Shown piece by piece: positions 1 to 6,317 of a stretch of DNA of 24,380 nucleotides (the first letter of the stretch is position 1; each line of letters starts with the position of its first letter). The translations under genes were made by a program, and so were the position numbers. The stretch comes from Bacteroidales bacterium UBA1216 (GTDB lineage: Bacteria; Bacteroidota; Bacteroidia; Bacteroidales; Paludibacteraceae). The DNA lies in assembly GCA_002309255.1 (NCBI GenBank), contig DBXI01000003.1:23823-48202 (forward strand), written 5' to 3'. The notes below the pieces were generated by a model. The model worked only from the letters and a program-made list of their open reading frames with translations. It was not told where the DNA came from and did not search any database.

Positions 1-138
1 TCACCATCCCCAACAGCGTGACAAGCATTGGAGGTTCTGCTTTCTCCGGTTGCAGCGGTTTGACCTCTGTCACCATCCCCAACAGCGTGACAAGCATTGG
101 AGAGGGGGCTTTCTATAATTGCACCGGTCTGACCTCTG
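1..138 (+). repeat. 69-bp tandem repeat (LRR units)
   Basis: Two adjacent 69-bp units (1-69 and 70-138) encode one 23-residue LRR each. Their first 33 bases are identical and the remainder is diverged. This indicates recent duplication or gene conversion within the LRR array, which probably continues upstream of the window. Confidence 0.85.
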
Positions 139-611
139 TATATAATTATTCTACTTTGCCCCAATCAATTAATAGTTATGTGTTCAAATATGTAAACACG
201 AGCACCTGTACGTTGTATGTACCTGAAGAGTCAATAGAGCTATACCGCGCTGCGGACGGTTGGAAAGAGTTTGGCAGTATTATCGCTATCCCCGGCACAG
301 AAGCAGAAACTGAGGAGTACAATATTAATTACTTGAATAAGTCCGGCAACGTGATAGATAGCGAACTTGTTACGCTCTCACTGCCTACAGCACCGGAGAT
401 AGAAGGCTTCACGTTCCTTAAGTGGGTGGTTGTAGCGAACGATCTATCAGACGGAATCAATATTCAAGCCGTATATACATCCGACACCCCGACCGCAGCA
501 CCGGTAGTGGTCAACCCCGCCAACAAGGCGCAGAAGCTTATCCGCAACGGTAACGTGTATATCTTGACCGACACGAAAACCTATAACGTAACCGGCGCAC
601 AAGTTAAGTAA
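1..611 (+). CDS. BspA-like leucine-rich-repeat surface protein, C-terminal part (5' end outside window)
   Basis: The reading frame is open from the window edge, so this is the C-terminal ~200 residues of a longer protein. It starts inside an LRR_5/BspA-type array with 23-residue units (pattern LTSVTIPNSVTSIG..AF..C). About 40 residues of non-repeat sequence follow. Then comes a stretch around GFTFLKWVV that resembles the Listeria-Bacteroides (InlB B-type) repeat, and last a short tail (KLIRNGNVYIL...YNVTGAQVK) ending at the TAA. The same kind of tail closes three proteins of the operon at 12-19 kb. BspA-like proteins are secreted or cell-surface adhesins; that this one is exported is inferred from family and tail because the signal peptide is not visible. 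The GTG at 18 is internal, not a start. Confidence 0.85.
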   Translation, partial: TIPNSVTSIGGSAFSGCSGLTSVTIPNSVTSIGEGAFYNCTGLTSVYNYSTLPQSINSYVFKYVNTSTCTLYVPEESIELYRAADGWKEFGSIIAIPGTEAETEEYNINYLNKSGNVIDSELVTLSLPTAPEIEGFTFLKWVVVANDLSDGINIQAVYTSDTPTAAPVVVNPANKAQKLIRNGNVYILTDTKTYNVTGAQVK

Positions 612-634
612 GCCTACCCCCATCCAATGTTCTA

Positions 635-735
635 TGGACAGCCACTGGCGGTCCAATCGGGCAAAGCCCTTCACCCGTAAAGGGAAGGGAGTACGTATAG
701 CGAAAAAATCGGCGTTTATGCAACGTCGATTTTTT
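635..735 (+). terminator. Run of hairpins ending in an intrinsic terminator, after the LRR gene
   Basis: The last hairpin is a typical terminator: arm 703-714, 9-nt loop, arm 724-735, 12 bp with one G-U pair, and T-rich 3' arm and tail. It is preceded by smaller hairpins: TGGAC/GTCCA (635-639/651-655) enclosing GCC/GGC, GGGC-AAA-GCCC (659-669), and CCCTT..CCC/GGG..AAGGG (667-689). The terminator most likely ends the mRNA of the LRR gene. The A-run on the 5' side means it could work in both directions. The upstream hairpins could stabilise the 3' end or form a short RNA. Confidence 0.7.
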
Positions 736-990
736 TGTGCAGATCAACTGCCATCATCGGAAATAAACAAAAAAATGCATAAATCTGCAATTTTCGTAAC
801 TTCGACCGCTACCCTAAAGGGGCCCCTCGAAATTACTGTAAGGCGATGCCGGGCATTTGGGCAGGATACTACATGAAGAAAAATAGAGCTACGCTCTCCT
901 TTTTAGTGTTATGGTACATGCTTCTATGCAAGCATAAGCACGCCCCCTAACACTAAAAATGCATAAAAATGCAATTTTTCTTCGTGTAGA
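736..990. other. Non-coding spacer with a nested inverted repeat and a promoter-like remnant
   Basis: No convincing gene. A 12-bp perfect inverted repeat (900-911 with 948-959) encloses a second hairpin ATGCTT/AAGCAT (918-923/930-935). Around 775-812 the sequence resembles the real promoter region at 955-1030 (AATGCATAAA, then TGCAATTTT, then TCGTAACTT). This looks like a decayed duplicate of that promoter. Confidence 0.5.
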
Positions 991-1022
991 TTTGCAAATG
1001 TGCATTTTTTTTCGTAACTTTG
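991..1022 (+). promoter_or_regulatory. Bacteroidota promoter of the RhuM-family gene
   Basis: TTTG (991-994), a 20-nt spacer and TAACTTTG (1015-1022) match the Bacteroidota primary sigma-factor consensus. The expected transcription start is near 1029, about 20 nt before the ATG at 1048. Confidence 0.8.
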
Positions 1023-1216
1023 TAGGCGAAATGCTAATTGGCTAAACATGACAGACGAAATAGTATTATATCAACCGGATGACACCATCAAGTTGGATGT
1101 GCGTGTACAGGACGAAACCGTTTGGCTCAACCGCAATCAGATGGCTCTGCTGTTTGATCGAGACGTTAAGACCATCGGCAAGCACATTAACAATGCTTTG
1201 CATGAGGAGTTAGCTC

Positions 1217-1341
1217 CAACTGTCGCAAAAAGTGCGACAGTTGCATCAGTTGGCGCAAAATTTGCGACAACTCAGGGTGGCGCAAAAAATGCGACACCCT
1301 ATACAGGGCATAATCAAGTTGTCGCAAAATTTGCGACAACT
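1217..1341 (+). repeat. Four palindromes inside the RhuM-family gene
   Basis: Palindromes of 25-27 nt lie at 1217-1243 (perfect 11-bp arms, AAAAG loop), 1248-1272, 1275-1299 and 1317-1341 (perfect). All share the core GTCGCAAA..TTTGCGAC, with small changes in the middle two. Each encodes a variant of VAKFAT, a motif that normally occurs once in this family. The DNA units seem to have multiplied in frame. Confidence 0.8.
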
Positions 1342-1890
1342 GCAGCAGATGGCAAGGTTTATCAGGTCGAGTACTATAGTTTGGATGTCATTCTATCTGT
1401 AGGCTATCGCGTTAAAAGTAGCAGAGGTGTAGAATTCCGACGCTGGGCGAATAGCGTTCTGAAAGACTATATTCTGCGTGGCTATGCTATCAATCAGCAA
1501 CTATTGCACCTTGAAGAAAGAATGGATAAAAAACTCCATGCGATAGAAAACACATTAGCCGATCACCAGGAGAAGATTGATTTCTTCGTCCGCACATCTC
1601 TTCCTCCAGTGGAACAGATATTCTTTGAAGGCGAGTTCTTTGCTGCAAGAGTCATTTTTGAGAAGATCGTCAAGACCGCTACGAAACGAGTAGTCATAAT
1701 CGACGAATATATTGATGCCGCCACGTTCGAGATGTTGGATGTACGTGCCAAAGGCGTAACGGCGGATATCTATTCTGCCGGACTGCATGCCACCTTGCGC
1801 GATGCGCATAATAATACGGCAGGTGTGGAGCCTATACAGACGCACAAGTGGCGGAACGCCTCGCACGACCGCTGGATCATCTCCGATGTG

Positions 1891-1965
1891 AAGGAGTGCG
1901 ACGGAACGCACTCCGAGTGCTGCACCCGAGCTGTCCCCACAGTGAGGACTAAGTGCTGCGCATAG
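1891..1965 (+). repeat. 75-nt inserted hairpin-bearing segment in the RhuM-family gene
   Basis: The segment is not part of the family alignment and carries the premature TAG. It begins with a perfect 8-bp hairpin (GGAGTGCG 1893-1900, loop ACGGAA, CGCACTCC 1907-1914), followed by CTGT-CCCC-ACAG. It may be a small REP/MITE-like palindromic element, but no clear target-site duplication is seen. Confidence 0.5.
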
Positions 1966-2076
1966 AACACCTTGTACCATTGCGGCCACTCGCTCAAGGA
2001 CACCGGCAACAAACTCAGCTGCATCGACGTGATCACGAGCATCTCTGCAGATGTCGTGCTGAATTATGTGAGATAA

Positions 2077-2107
2077 ACAAGTATGTAAGGAATTCTTACC
2101 AACTTGT
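2077..2107 (+). terminator. Hairpin just after the RhuM-family stop codon
   Basis: ACAAGT (2077-2082) pairs with ACTTGT (2102-2107), and GTAAG (2085-2089) with CTTAC (2095-2099), separated by a 2x2 internal loop with a GAATT loop on top. No T-run follows, so it may be an inefficient terminator or a 3'-end stabiliser. Confidence 0.4.
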
Positions 2108-2242
2108 AAGGATTATTTACAAATTCAACGTATCGTCCCGACCATGACGTTAAACCGGTAAACATAGACATAAACCCCGCGCAAAGCGTTGCGCGATAAC
2201 ATATTAACATAGCATTACTATTTTTCGCGTTCAAAAGAAAAA

Positions 2243-2416
2243 AGCCTAGGAAACTGATTTCTTTACGAAACGGATAATGCTTCACGGATGCGCCTAATCT
2301 ATAGGACTTCCAACATACCCTATTTAGTTCACACTTGGTGTGGACTCTCTAAGGGTATGGGCGGAGGTTCATCCTAGGCTCCTCCGTGAACGCGAATAGA
2401 GGTTCACACCTTTTTT
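2243..2416 (+). promoter_or_regulatory. Structured leader with two competing folds upstream of the MTase operon
   Basis: Fold A: CATACCCT (2314-2321) pairs with AGGGTATG (2352-2359), enclosing AGTTCACAC (2326-2334) paired to GTGTGGACT (2338-2346). Next is a CGGAGG/CCTCCG hairpin (2362-2367/2381-2386). AGCCTAGG (2243-2250) can pair with CCTAGGCT (2373-2380) over the whole element. Fold B: 2337-2346 can instead pair with 2401-2410 (GGTTCACACC, two wobbles), which is directly followed by six Ts (2411-2416), like an intrinsic terminator. The two folds share the same strand and exclude each other, as in attenuators. No ligand or leader peptide is recognised, and no canonical promoter was found upstream. 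Confidence 0.5.
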
Positions 2417-2432
2417 ATGTCCGTCGATGAAG

Positions 2433-2454
2433 GATAGTATGCGAAAATACTATC
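2433..2454 (+). promoter_or_regulatory. Perfect hairpin/palindrome 4 nt before the MTase start codon
   Basis: GATAGTAT (2433-2440) and ATACTATC (2447-2454) are perfect complements around a GCGAAA loop. The ATG follows at 2459. As RNA this would cover the ribosome-binding region; as DNA it could be an operator. Both would suit controlled expression of a modification gene. Confidence 0.6.
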
Positions 2455-2458
2455 TATC

Positions 2459-3133
2459 ATGCCGGACGAAAAACAATCTTCCGCAAACATACCCCCTACG
2501 CGTCAAGTCAAGTCGCGAGAGCGGGTGCAGAAGCACGGCGAGGTCTTTACCGCGCCTCGCGAAGTGAATGCGATGCTTGATCTTGTGAAGAACGAGACCG
2601 AGCGTCTGGATTCGCGATTCTTAGAGCCGGCTTGCGGCGATGGCAATTTCCTTGTGGAGATTCTGCGCCGCAAACTCGCAGTAGCTGTCAACAACTACCA
2701 AAAGCACCAATCCCAACTGCAATACGAGAAAGATGCGATACTGGCAATCAGTAGCATCTATGGTATAGACATCCTACCGGACAATGCGCAAGAATGCCGC
2801 GCTCGTTTGCTCGATATCTTCCAAGAGCACTATCAGTCCTTATTCCCAAAAACCGCCAAACCAGAGTGTATCGCTTCGGCGGAGTTTCTGTTGTCGAAGA
2901 ACATCATCCTTGGCGATGCGCTTACCTATCGCCGCGTAGATAATCCTAATGAATGGATCATCATTAGCGAGTGGAGCATGTTACCCGGCGGACTAATGAA
3001 CAGACGCGACTACGAGTTTTCGTATCTGGTAGGCGATAGTGCTGCCGATGATTTATTCTCGGACATCCCGTGTCAAACTTTCGCGCCGCAATCTTTCCTG
3101 AATCTAAATGCCAAAGCCTATGACGAGCAATAA
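2459..3133 (+). CDS. SAM-dependent DNA methyltransferase-like protein (N6-adenine type, lacks motif IV)
   Basis: 224 aa. Residues 21-41 (ERVQKHGEVFTAPREVNAML) and motif I FLEPACGDGNFL (54-65) are those of N6-adenine DNA methyltransferases and bind S-adenosylmethionine. A helical region and GDALTY (~position 156) follow. No NPPY/DPPY catalytic motif is present, so the protein alone is unlikely to be a complete MTase. Its last 14-26 nt overlap the next gene, which does carry NPPY and has a parallel start (DEVFTPPQLVNEMLDLL). This suggests two paralogous subunits acting together. The overlap implies translational coupling. The hairpin before the start codon is listed separately. Confidence 0.8.
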   Translation: MPDEKQSSANIPPTRQVKSRERVQKHGEVFTAPREVNAMLDLVKNETERLDSRFLEPACGDGNFLVEILRRKLAVAVNNYQKHQSQLQYEKDAILAISSIYGIDILPDNAQECRARLLDIFQEHYQSLFPKTAKPECIASAEFLLSKNIILGDALTYRRVDNPNEWIIISEWSMLPGGLMNRRDYEFSYLVGDSAADDLFSDIPCQTFAPQSFLNLNAKAYDEQ

Positions 3134-4628
3134 CGATTATAACCCCGATGTGCTTAACTGCATCGCCAACCTCAGTAATGATGAGGTGTTTACGCCTCCG
3201 CAGTTGGTGAATGAAATGCTGGACTTGCTTCCGCAGTCACTTTTCAGCAATCCCGAGGCACGCTTTCTTGACCCGTTTACCAAGAGTGGCGTCTTTCTGC
3301 GTGAGATAGTAAAACGACTGGATGTCGGTCTTTCTACTGTTATACCTGATCGGCAAGAACGCATCTTGCATATCATGCATCATCAAGTGTTCGGCATCGC
3401 TCTTACTGAACTGACTTCGCTTCTTGCGCGTCGCACGGTCTATTGCAGCAAGTTTGCAGATAGTGAACACAGCGTAGGGCATTTTAAAACGCGCGAAGGA
3501 CATATTTTGTATTCGCCCATGCAGCATACGTGGCTGAACGGCCGTTGCAAATACTGTGGCGCATCCAAAGAAGTCTTCGACCGAGGCGATGCAGCAGAAA
3601 CATACGCATATAACTTTATTCATACCAACAACCCCGAAAAATTCTTCCCTAATATGACTTTCGATGTAATCATCGGTAATCCTCCGTATCAAATGGACGA
3701 TGGCGGTAATAGTGCTAGTGCAAAGCCAATATATCATTTATTCGTTAATCAAGCTAAAAAACTCAATCCTAAATATTTGTGTATGATTATCCCCGCACGA
3801 TGGTATACAGGCGGAAAAGGTTTAGATGATTTCCGTGATAATATGCTAAGCGATAATCATATTAAAATATTGTATGATTATGTAAATTCAAAAGATTGCT
3901 TCCCTGGCTTGAGTGTTGGAGGTGGAATTTGCTATTTTTTAAGAGAAAGTAATTCCGTCGGTTTATGCCGTTATACAACTTGTAATAATGGAGAAACAAG
4001 TACTCAAGATAGAAAACTTGATGAGTTCCCTATTTTTGTGCGGTATAACGATGCCGTAAATATTATACATAAAGTATTAGCAAAGAAGGAACGCAGTCTT
4101 TCTAATATATTAAGTTCACGAAATCCATTTGGAATTCCAACTAATTCTCGTGGAAATAACATACGGCAAGATAAATGTGCATTTGAACTAATCTCTAGCC
4201 AAGGAGTAGGATACATCAAAGAGAATCAGATATTATCAAATATGTCTGATGCCCTAAAATATAACGTAATGATTACGCGCGTAATGAGTGAACACGCTGG
4301 GGAACCCGATAAAGATGGAATGTTTAATGTGATAGCAACGTTAAGAATAATGCCACCTAAGACGGTTTGTACAGATTCATATATTTATGGAGGAGCATTT
4401 GAAAAAGAAAAAGAGGCAGAACATCTACTAAGATATTTGAAGACAAAGTTTGCGCGGTTTTTACTCTTACAAGCAGCAGCATCAATAAATCTTTCAAAAT
4501 CCACATATCGTTTTGTTCCTCTCCAAGATTTCTCAGAGCCATGGACTGATGAGAAACTATATGCCAAATATGGATTAGACGAAAAGGAGATAGCATTTAT
4601 TGAAAGCATGATTAGACCGATGGAATGA
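3108..4628 (+). CDS. Eco57I-like N6-adenine DNA methyltransferase (restriction-modification)
   Basis: 506 aa from ATG 3108; the ATG at 3120 (MTSNND) is an equally possible start. Features in order: FTPPQLVNEMLDLL; a motif I variant FLDPFTKSGVFL (53-64); a small CxxC module (C147, C150) in WLNGRCKYCGASKEVFDRGD; catalytic motif IV IGNPPYQ (NPPY 191-194); then KYLCMIIPARWY and a ~300-residue C-terminal part that would hold target recognition. It should transfer a methyl group from S-adenosylmethionine to adenine N6, protecting host DNA. From about 3700 onward the DNA turns AT-rich (20 of 60 GC in 4081-4140 against 32 of 60 in 3541-3600), as expected if the recognition part was exchanged. It overlaps the gene before it. 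Confidence 0.88.
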   Translation: MPKPMTSNNDYNPDVLNCIANLSNDEVFTPPQLVNEMLDLLPQSLFSNPEARFLDPFTKSGVFLREIVKRLDVGLSTVIPDRQERILHIMHHQVFGIALTELTSLLARRTVYCSKFADSEHSVGHFKTREGHILYSPMQHTWLNGRCKYCGASKEVFDRGDAAETYAYNFIHTNNPEKFFPNMTFDVIIGNPPYQMDDGGNSASAKPIYHLFVNQAKKLNPKYLCMIIPARWYTGGKGLDDFRDNMLSDNHIKILYDYVNSKDCFPGLSVGGGICYFLRESNSVGLCRYTTCNNGETSTQDRKLDEFPIFVRYNDAVNIIHKVLAKKERSLSNILSSRNPFGIPTNSRGNNIRQDKCAFELISSQGVGYIKENQILSNMSDALKYNVMITRVMSEHAGEPDKDGMFNVIATLRIMPPKTVCTDSYIYGGAFEKEKEAEHLLRYLKTKFARFLLLQAAASINLSKSTYRFVPLQDFSEPWTDEKLYAKYGLDEKEIAFIESMIRPME

Positions 4629-4781
4629 CGCCTTCGGCAATGCAGTCGCTTAGGTTTCATGTGACGACAAGCCAAAGGTATAGCAAGGGTATAGCACCCC
4701 TATACGATAACAAGCGTTCTTTGACAAGACAAGAAGTGTATAAAAACATATCATCTTTATGCGGTATTCTAAACAAAAAAG

Positions 4782-4880
4782 TATGTTTTGGTGCAATTCA
4801 GACAAAGCAAAAATCATGTTTTAGTGCAAAATTCTAATCAAAAAAATCATGTTTTGGTGCAGAATATTTGCATAATTCAT
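4782..4880 (+). repeat. Three 33-bp direct repeats upstream of the ATPase gene
   Basis: The core YATGTTTTRGTGCA starts at 4782, 4815 and 4848, exactly 33 nt apart. The flanks (ATTCTAAWCAAAAAA) are also partly kept, with a partial copy just upstream at ~4766. The last unit runs into the -33 element of the ATPase promoter. The exact spacing of about three helical turns would suit cooperative binding of a regulator. Confidence 0.8.
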
Positions 4881-4898
4881 TTATTTTTTGTAACTTTG
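4867..4898 (+). promoter_or_regulatory. Promoter of the DUF4143 ATPase gene
   Basis: TTTG (4867-4870), 20-nt spacer, TAACTTTG (4891-4898). The expected start of transcription near 4905 rules out an upstream in-frame ATG at 4868 as the initiation codon and supports ATG 4922. Confidence 0.85.
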
Positions 4899-4921
4899 CA
4901 TCGTTTTTCAATAACGTGCGT

Positions 4922-6271
4922 ATGAAAAGGAAATTTTATCAGCAGTTACTGCAATGGAAAAGACAGGAGCAAGGACGTGTGGCTTTACTTGTGGAAGGTG
5001 CCAGACGTGTGGGGAAAAGTTATATCGTAGAGGAGTTTGCCAAGCATGAATACCGTTCATACATCCTCATCAACTTTGCACATATAACCAAACCGCTTAA
5101 GCGTGTGTTTGACGATTATCTGGAAGATACGCAGAATTTCTTTTTGTATCTTCAGAATGTGACCAACACTCCTCTTTATGAACGCGAGTCGTTGATTATC
5201 TTTGATGAAGTGCAGAAATATCCTCGTGCGCGACAGGCAATCAAACATCTTGTGGCTGACGGGCGGTACGATTATATTGAAACCGGCTCTTTAGTCAGCA
5301 TCAACAGCACTGCAGAAGATATACTTATCCCTTCGGAAGAGAGGACGTTGCCGATGTATCCGATGGATTTTGAAGAGTTCCTTTGGGCACTTGGTGATGA
5401 GATGACGATGCCTTTCATTCGCGATTGTTTTGCGAAAAAACGCCCTCTCGGTCCCGTTCATCGCAAAACTATGGATCTTTTCCGACAATATCTGATTGTC
5501 GGAGGAATGCCTCAAGCTGTGCAGAAGTTCGTGGACACACGCAATTTTCAAGAGGTAGATAAGCAGAAACGCGATATCCTTTCACTCTATCGGCGTAGCA
5601 TAGGCAAGTATGCAAAAGGGTATCAGGAAAAAGTGCGCGGAGTGTTTGACCAGATTCCCGGTGAACTACAAAAGCATGAAAAACGTTTCCAACTATCATC
5701 CATTGAGCAAGGAGCGCGTTACCGCAGTTATGAGTCATCGTTTCTTTGGTTGCAGGACGCACAGATAACAAACATGTGCTATGGCATAAGTGAACCGATG
5801 GTTGGGATGCGCCTCAGGCGTGAAGGGGACTCGTTCAAGTGTTATATGGCTGATACAGGCTTGCTTATTTCACACGCGTTTGACGAAAAAGCTATTCAAG
5901 GAGAAGAACTATACGCCAAACTGTTACTTGACAAACTGGAAATCAATTCCGGCATGCTGGTGGAGAACATCGTGGCGCAAATGTTGGTGGCAAGCGGACA
6001 TAAACTTTATTTCTACTCTAACAACTCACGTGAAGATGCTTCATCACGGATGGAGATAGATTTTCTTGTGGAGAAACCGACACTCACAAACGCTCATAAC
6101 ATTTGCCCTATCGAAGTAAAATCAAGTAACAATTACACCATATCATCACTCAATAAGTTTAGGGAGAAGTTTGCAGAGCAATTGTCTATACCGTATGTCA
6201 TCCACGCTCAAGATTTATCAGAAAAAGACGGGATAACGTATTTGCCGTTGTATATGGTTCCGTTGTTATAA
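4922..6271 (+). CDS. AAA ATPase with DUF4143 C-terminal domain
   Basis: 449 aa from ATG 4922. Walker A is GARRVGKS (26-33), Walker B LIIFDE (D95, E96), and TGSLVS follows as a sensor-like motif. The C-terminal DUF4143 region has E378-I-D380 and E398-V-K400, an arrangement like the PD-(D/E)XK nuclease core. Proteins of this type are very common in Bacteroidota, in many copies per genome, and their substrate is not established. It lies between the MTase and the helicase-nuclease on the same strand, has its own promoter, and ends 46 nt before the helicase. It could be part of the defence system or a passenger. In-frame ATG 4868 is rejected because it lies within the promoter. Confidence 0.9.
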   Translation: MKRKFYQQLLQWKRQEQGRVALLVEGARRVGKSYIVEEFAKHEYRSYILINFAHITKPLKRVFDDYLEDTQNFFLYLQNVTNTPLYERESLIIFDEVQKYPRARQAIKHLVADGRYDYIETGSLVSINSTAEDILIPSEERTLPMYPMDFEEFLWALGDEMTMPFIRDCFAKKRPLGPVHRKTMDLFRQYLIVGGMPQAVQKFVDTRNFQEVDKQKRDILSLYRRSIGKYAKGYQEKVRGVFDQIPGELQKHEKRFQLSSIEQGARYRSYESSFLWLQDAQITNMCYGISEPMVGMRLRREGDSFKCYMADTGLLISHAFDEKAIQGEELYAKLLLDKLEINSGMLVENIVAQMLVASGHKLYFYSNNSREDASSRMEIDFLVEKPTLTNAHNICPIEVKSSNNYTISSLNKFREKFAEQLSIPYVIHAQDLSEKDGITYLPLYMVPLL

Positions 6272-6285
6272 TTTCTCTTGTCAGT

Positions 6286-6314
6286 CTGTCAAAAGCATAC
6301 TAAACAAATGACAG
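6286..6314 (+). promoter_or_regulatory. Inverted repeat before the helicase-nuclease gene
   Basis: CTGTCA (6286-6291) and TGACAG (6309-6314) flank 17 nt in the short gap before ATG 6318. It could be an operator or a weak hairpin; chance occurrence is not excluded. Confidence 0.3.
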
Positions 6315-6317
6315 ATT

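Larger units (their letters stand above)
1048..2076 (+). pseudogene. RhuM-family protein, interrupted by an in-frame stop
   Basis: The translation matches the RhuM ('virulence protein RhuM') family of Bacteroidota. It has an N-terminal DETVWLNRNQMALLF DNA-binding-like region, then EYYSLDVILSVGYRVKS..GVEFRRWAN..LK, and later a phospholipase-like HDRW end. Reading stops at TAG 1963-1965. The same frame then continues as TLYHCGHSLKDTGNK and ends at TAA 2074-2076, which is the expected family C-terminus. Removing 1891-1965 (75 nt, exactly 25 codons) joins IISDV to NTLYHCG, so the stop lies in an inserted segment. Residues ~54-99 are an unusual expansion with four VAKFAT-like motifs. Members often sit in restriction or defence loci; the biochemical role is not established. 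Either the gene is dead or a C-terminally shortened 305-aa product is made. Confidence 0.8.

Noticed and set aside
634..876. 80-codon open frame after the LRR gene
   Set aside because: It runs through four hairpins and a terminator and has no recognisable protein features.
4625..4837. 70-codon frame whose ATG overlaps the MTase stop (ATGA)
   Set aside because: The overlap is attractive, but the frame ends inside the 33-bp repeats, has no recognised family and an atypical composition. Chance is more likely.
4782..4880. Three regular repeats as a CRISPR array
   Set aside because: The conserved core is only ~14 nt, the 'spacers' resemble each other, and no cas gene is present.
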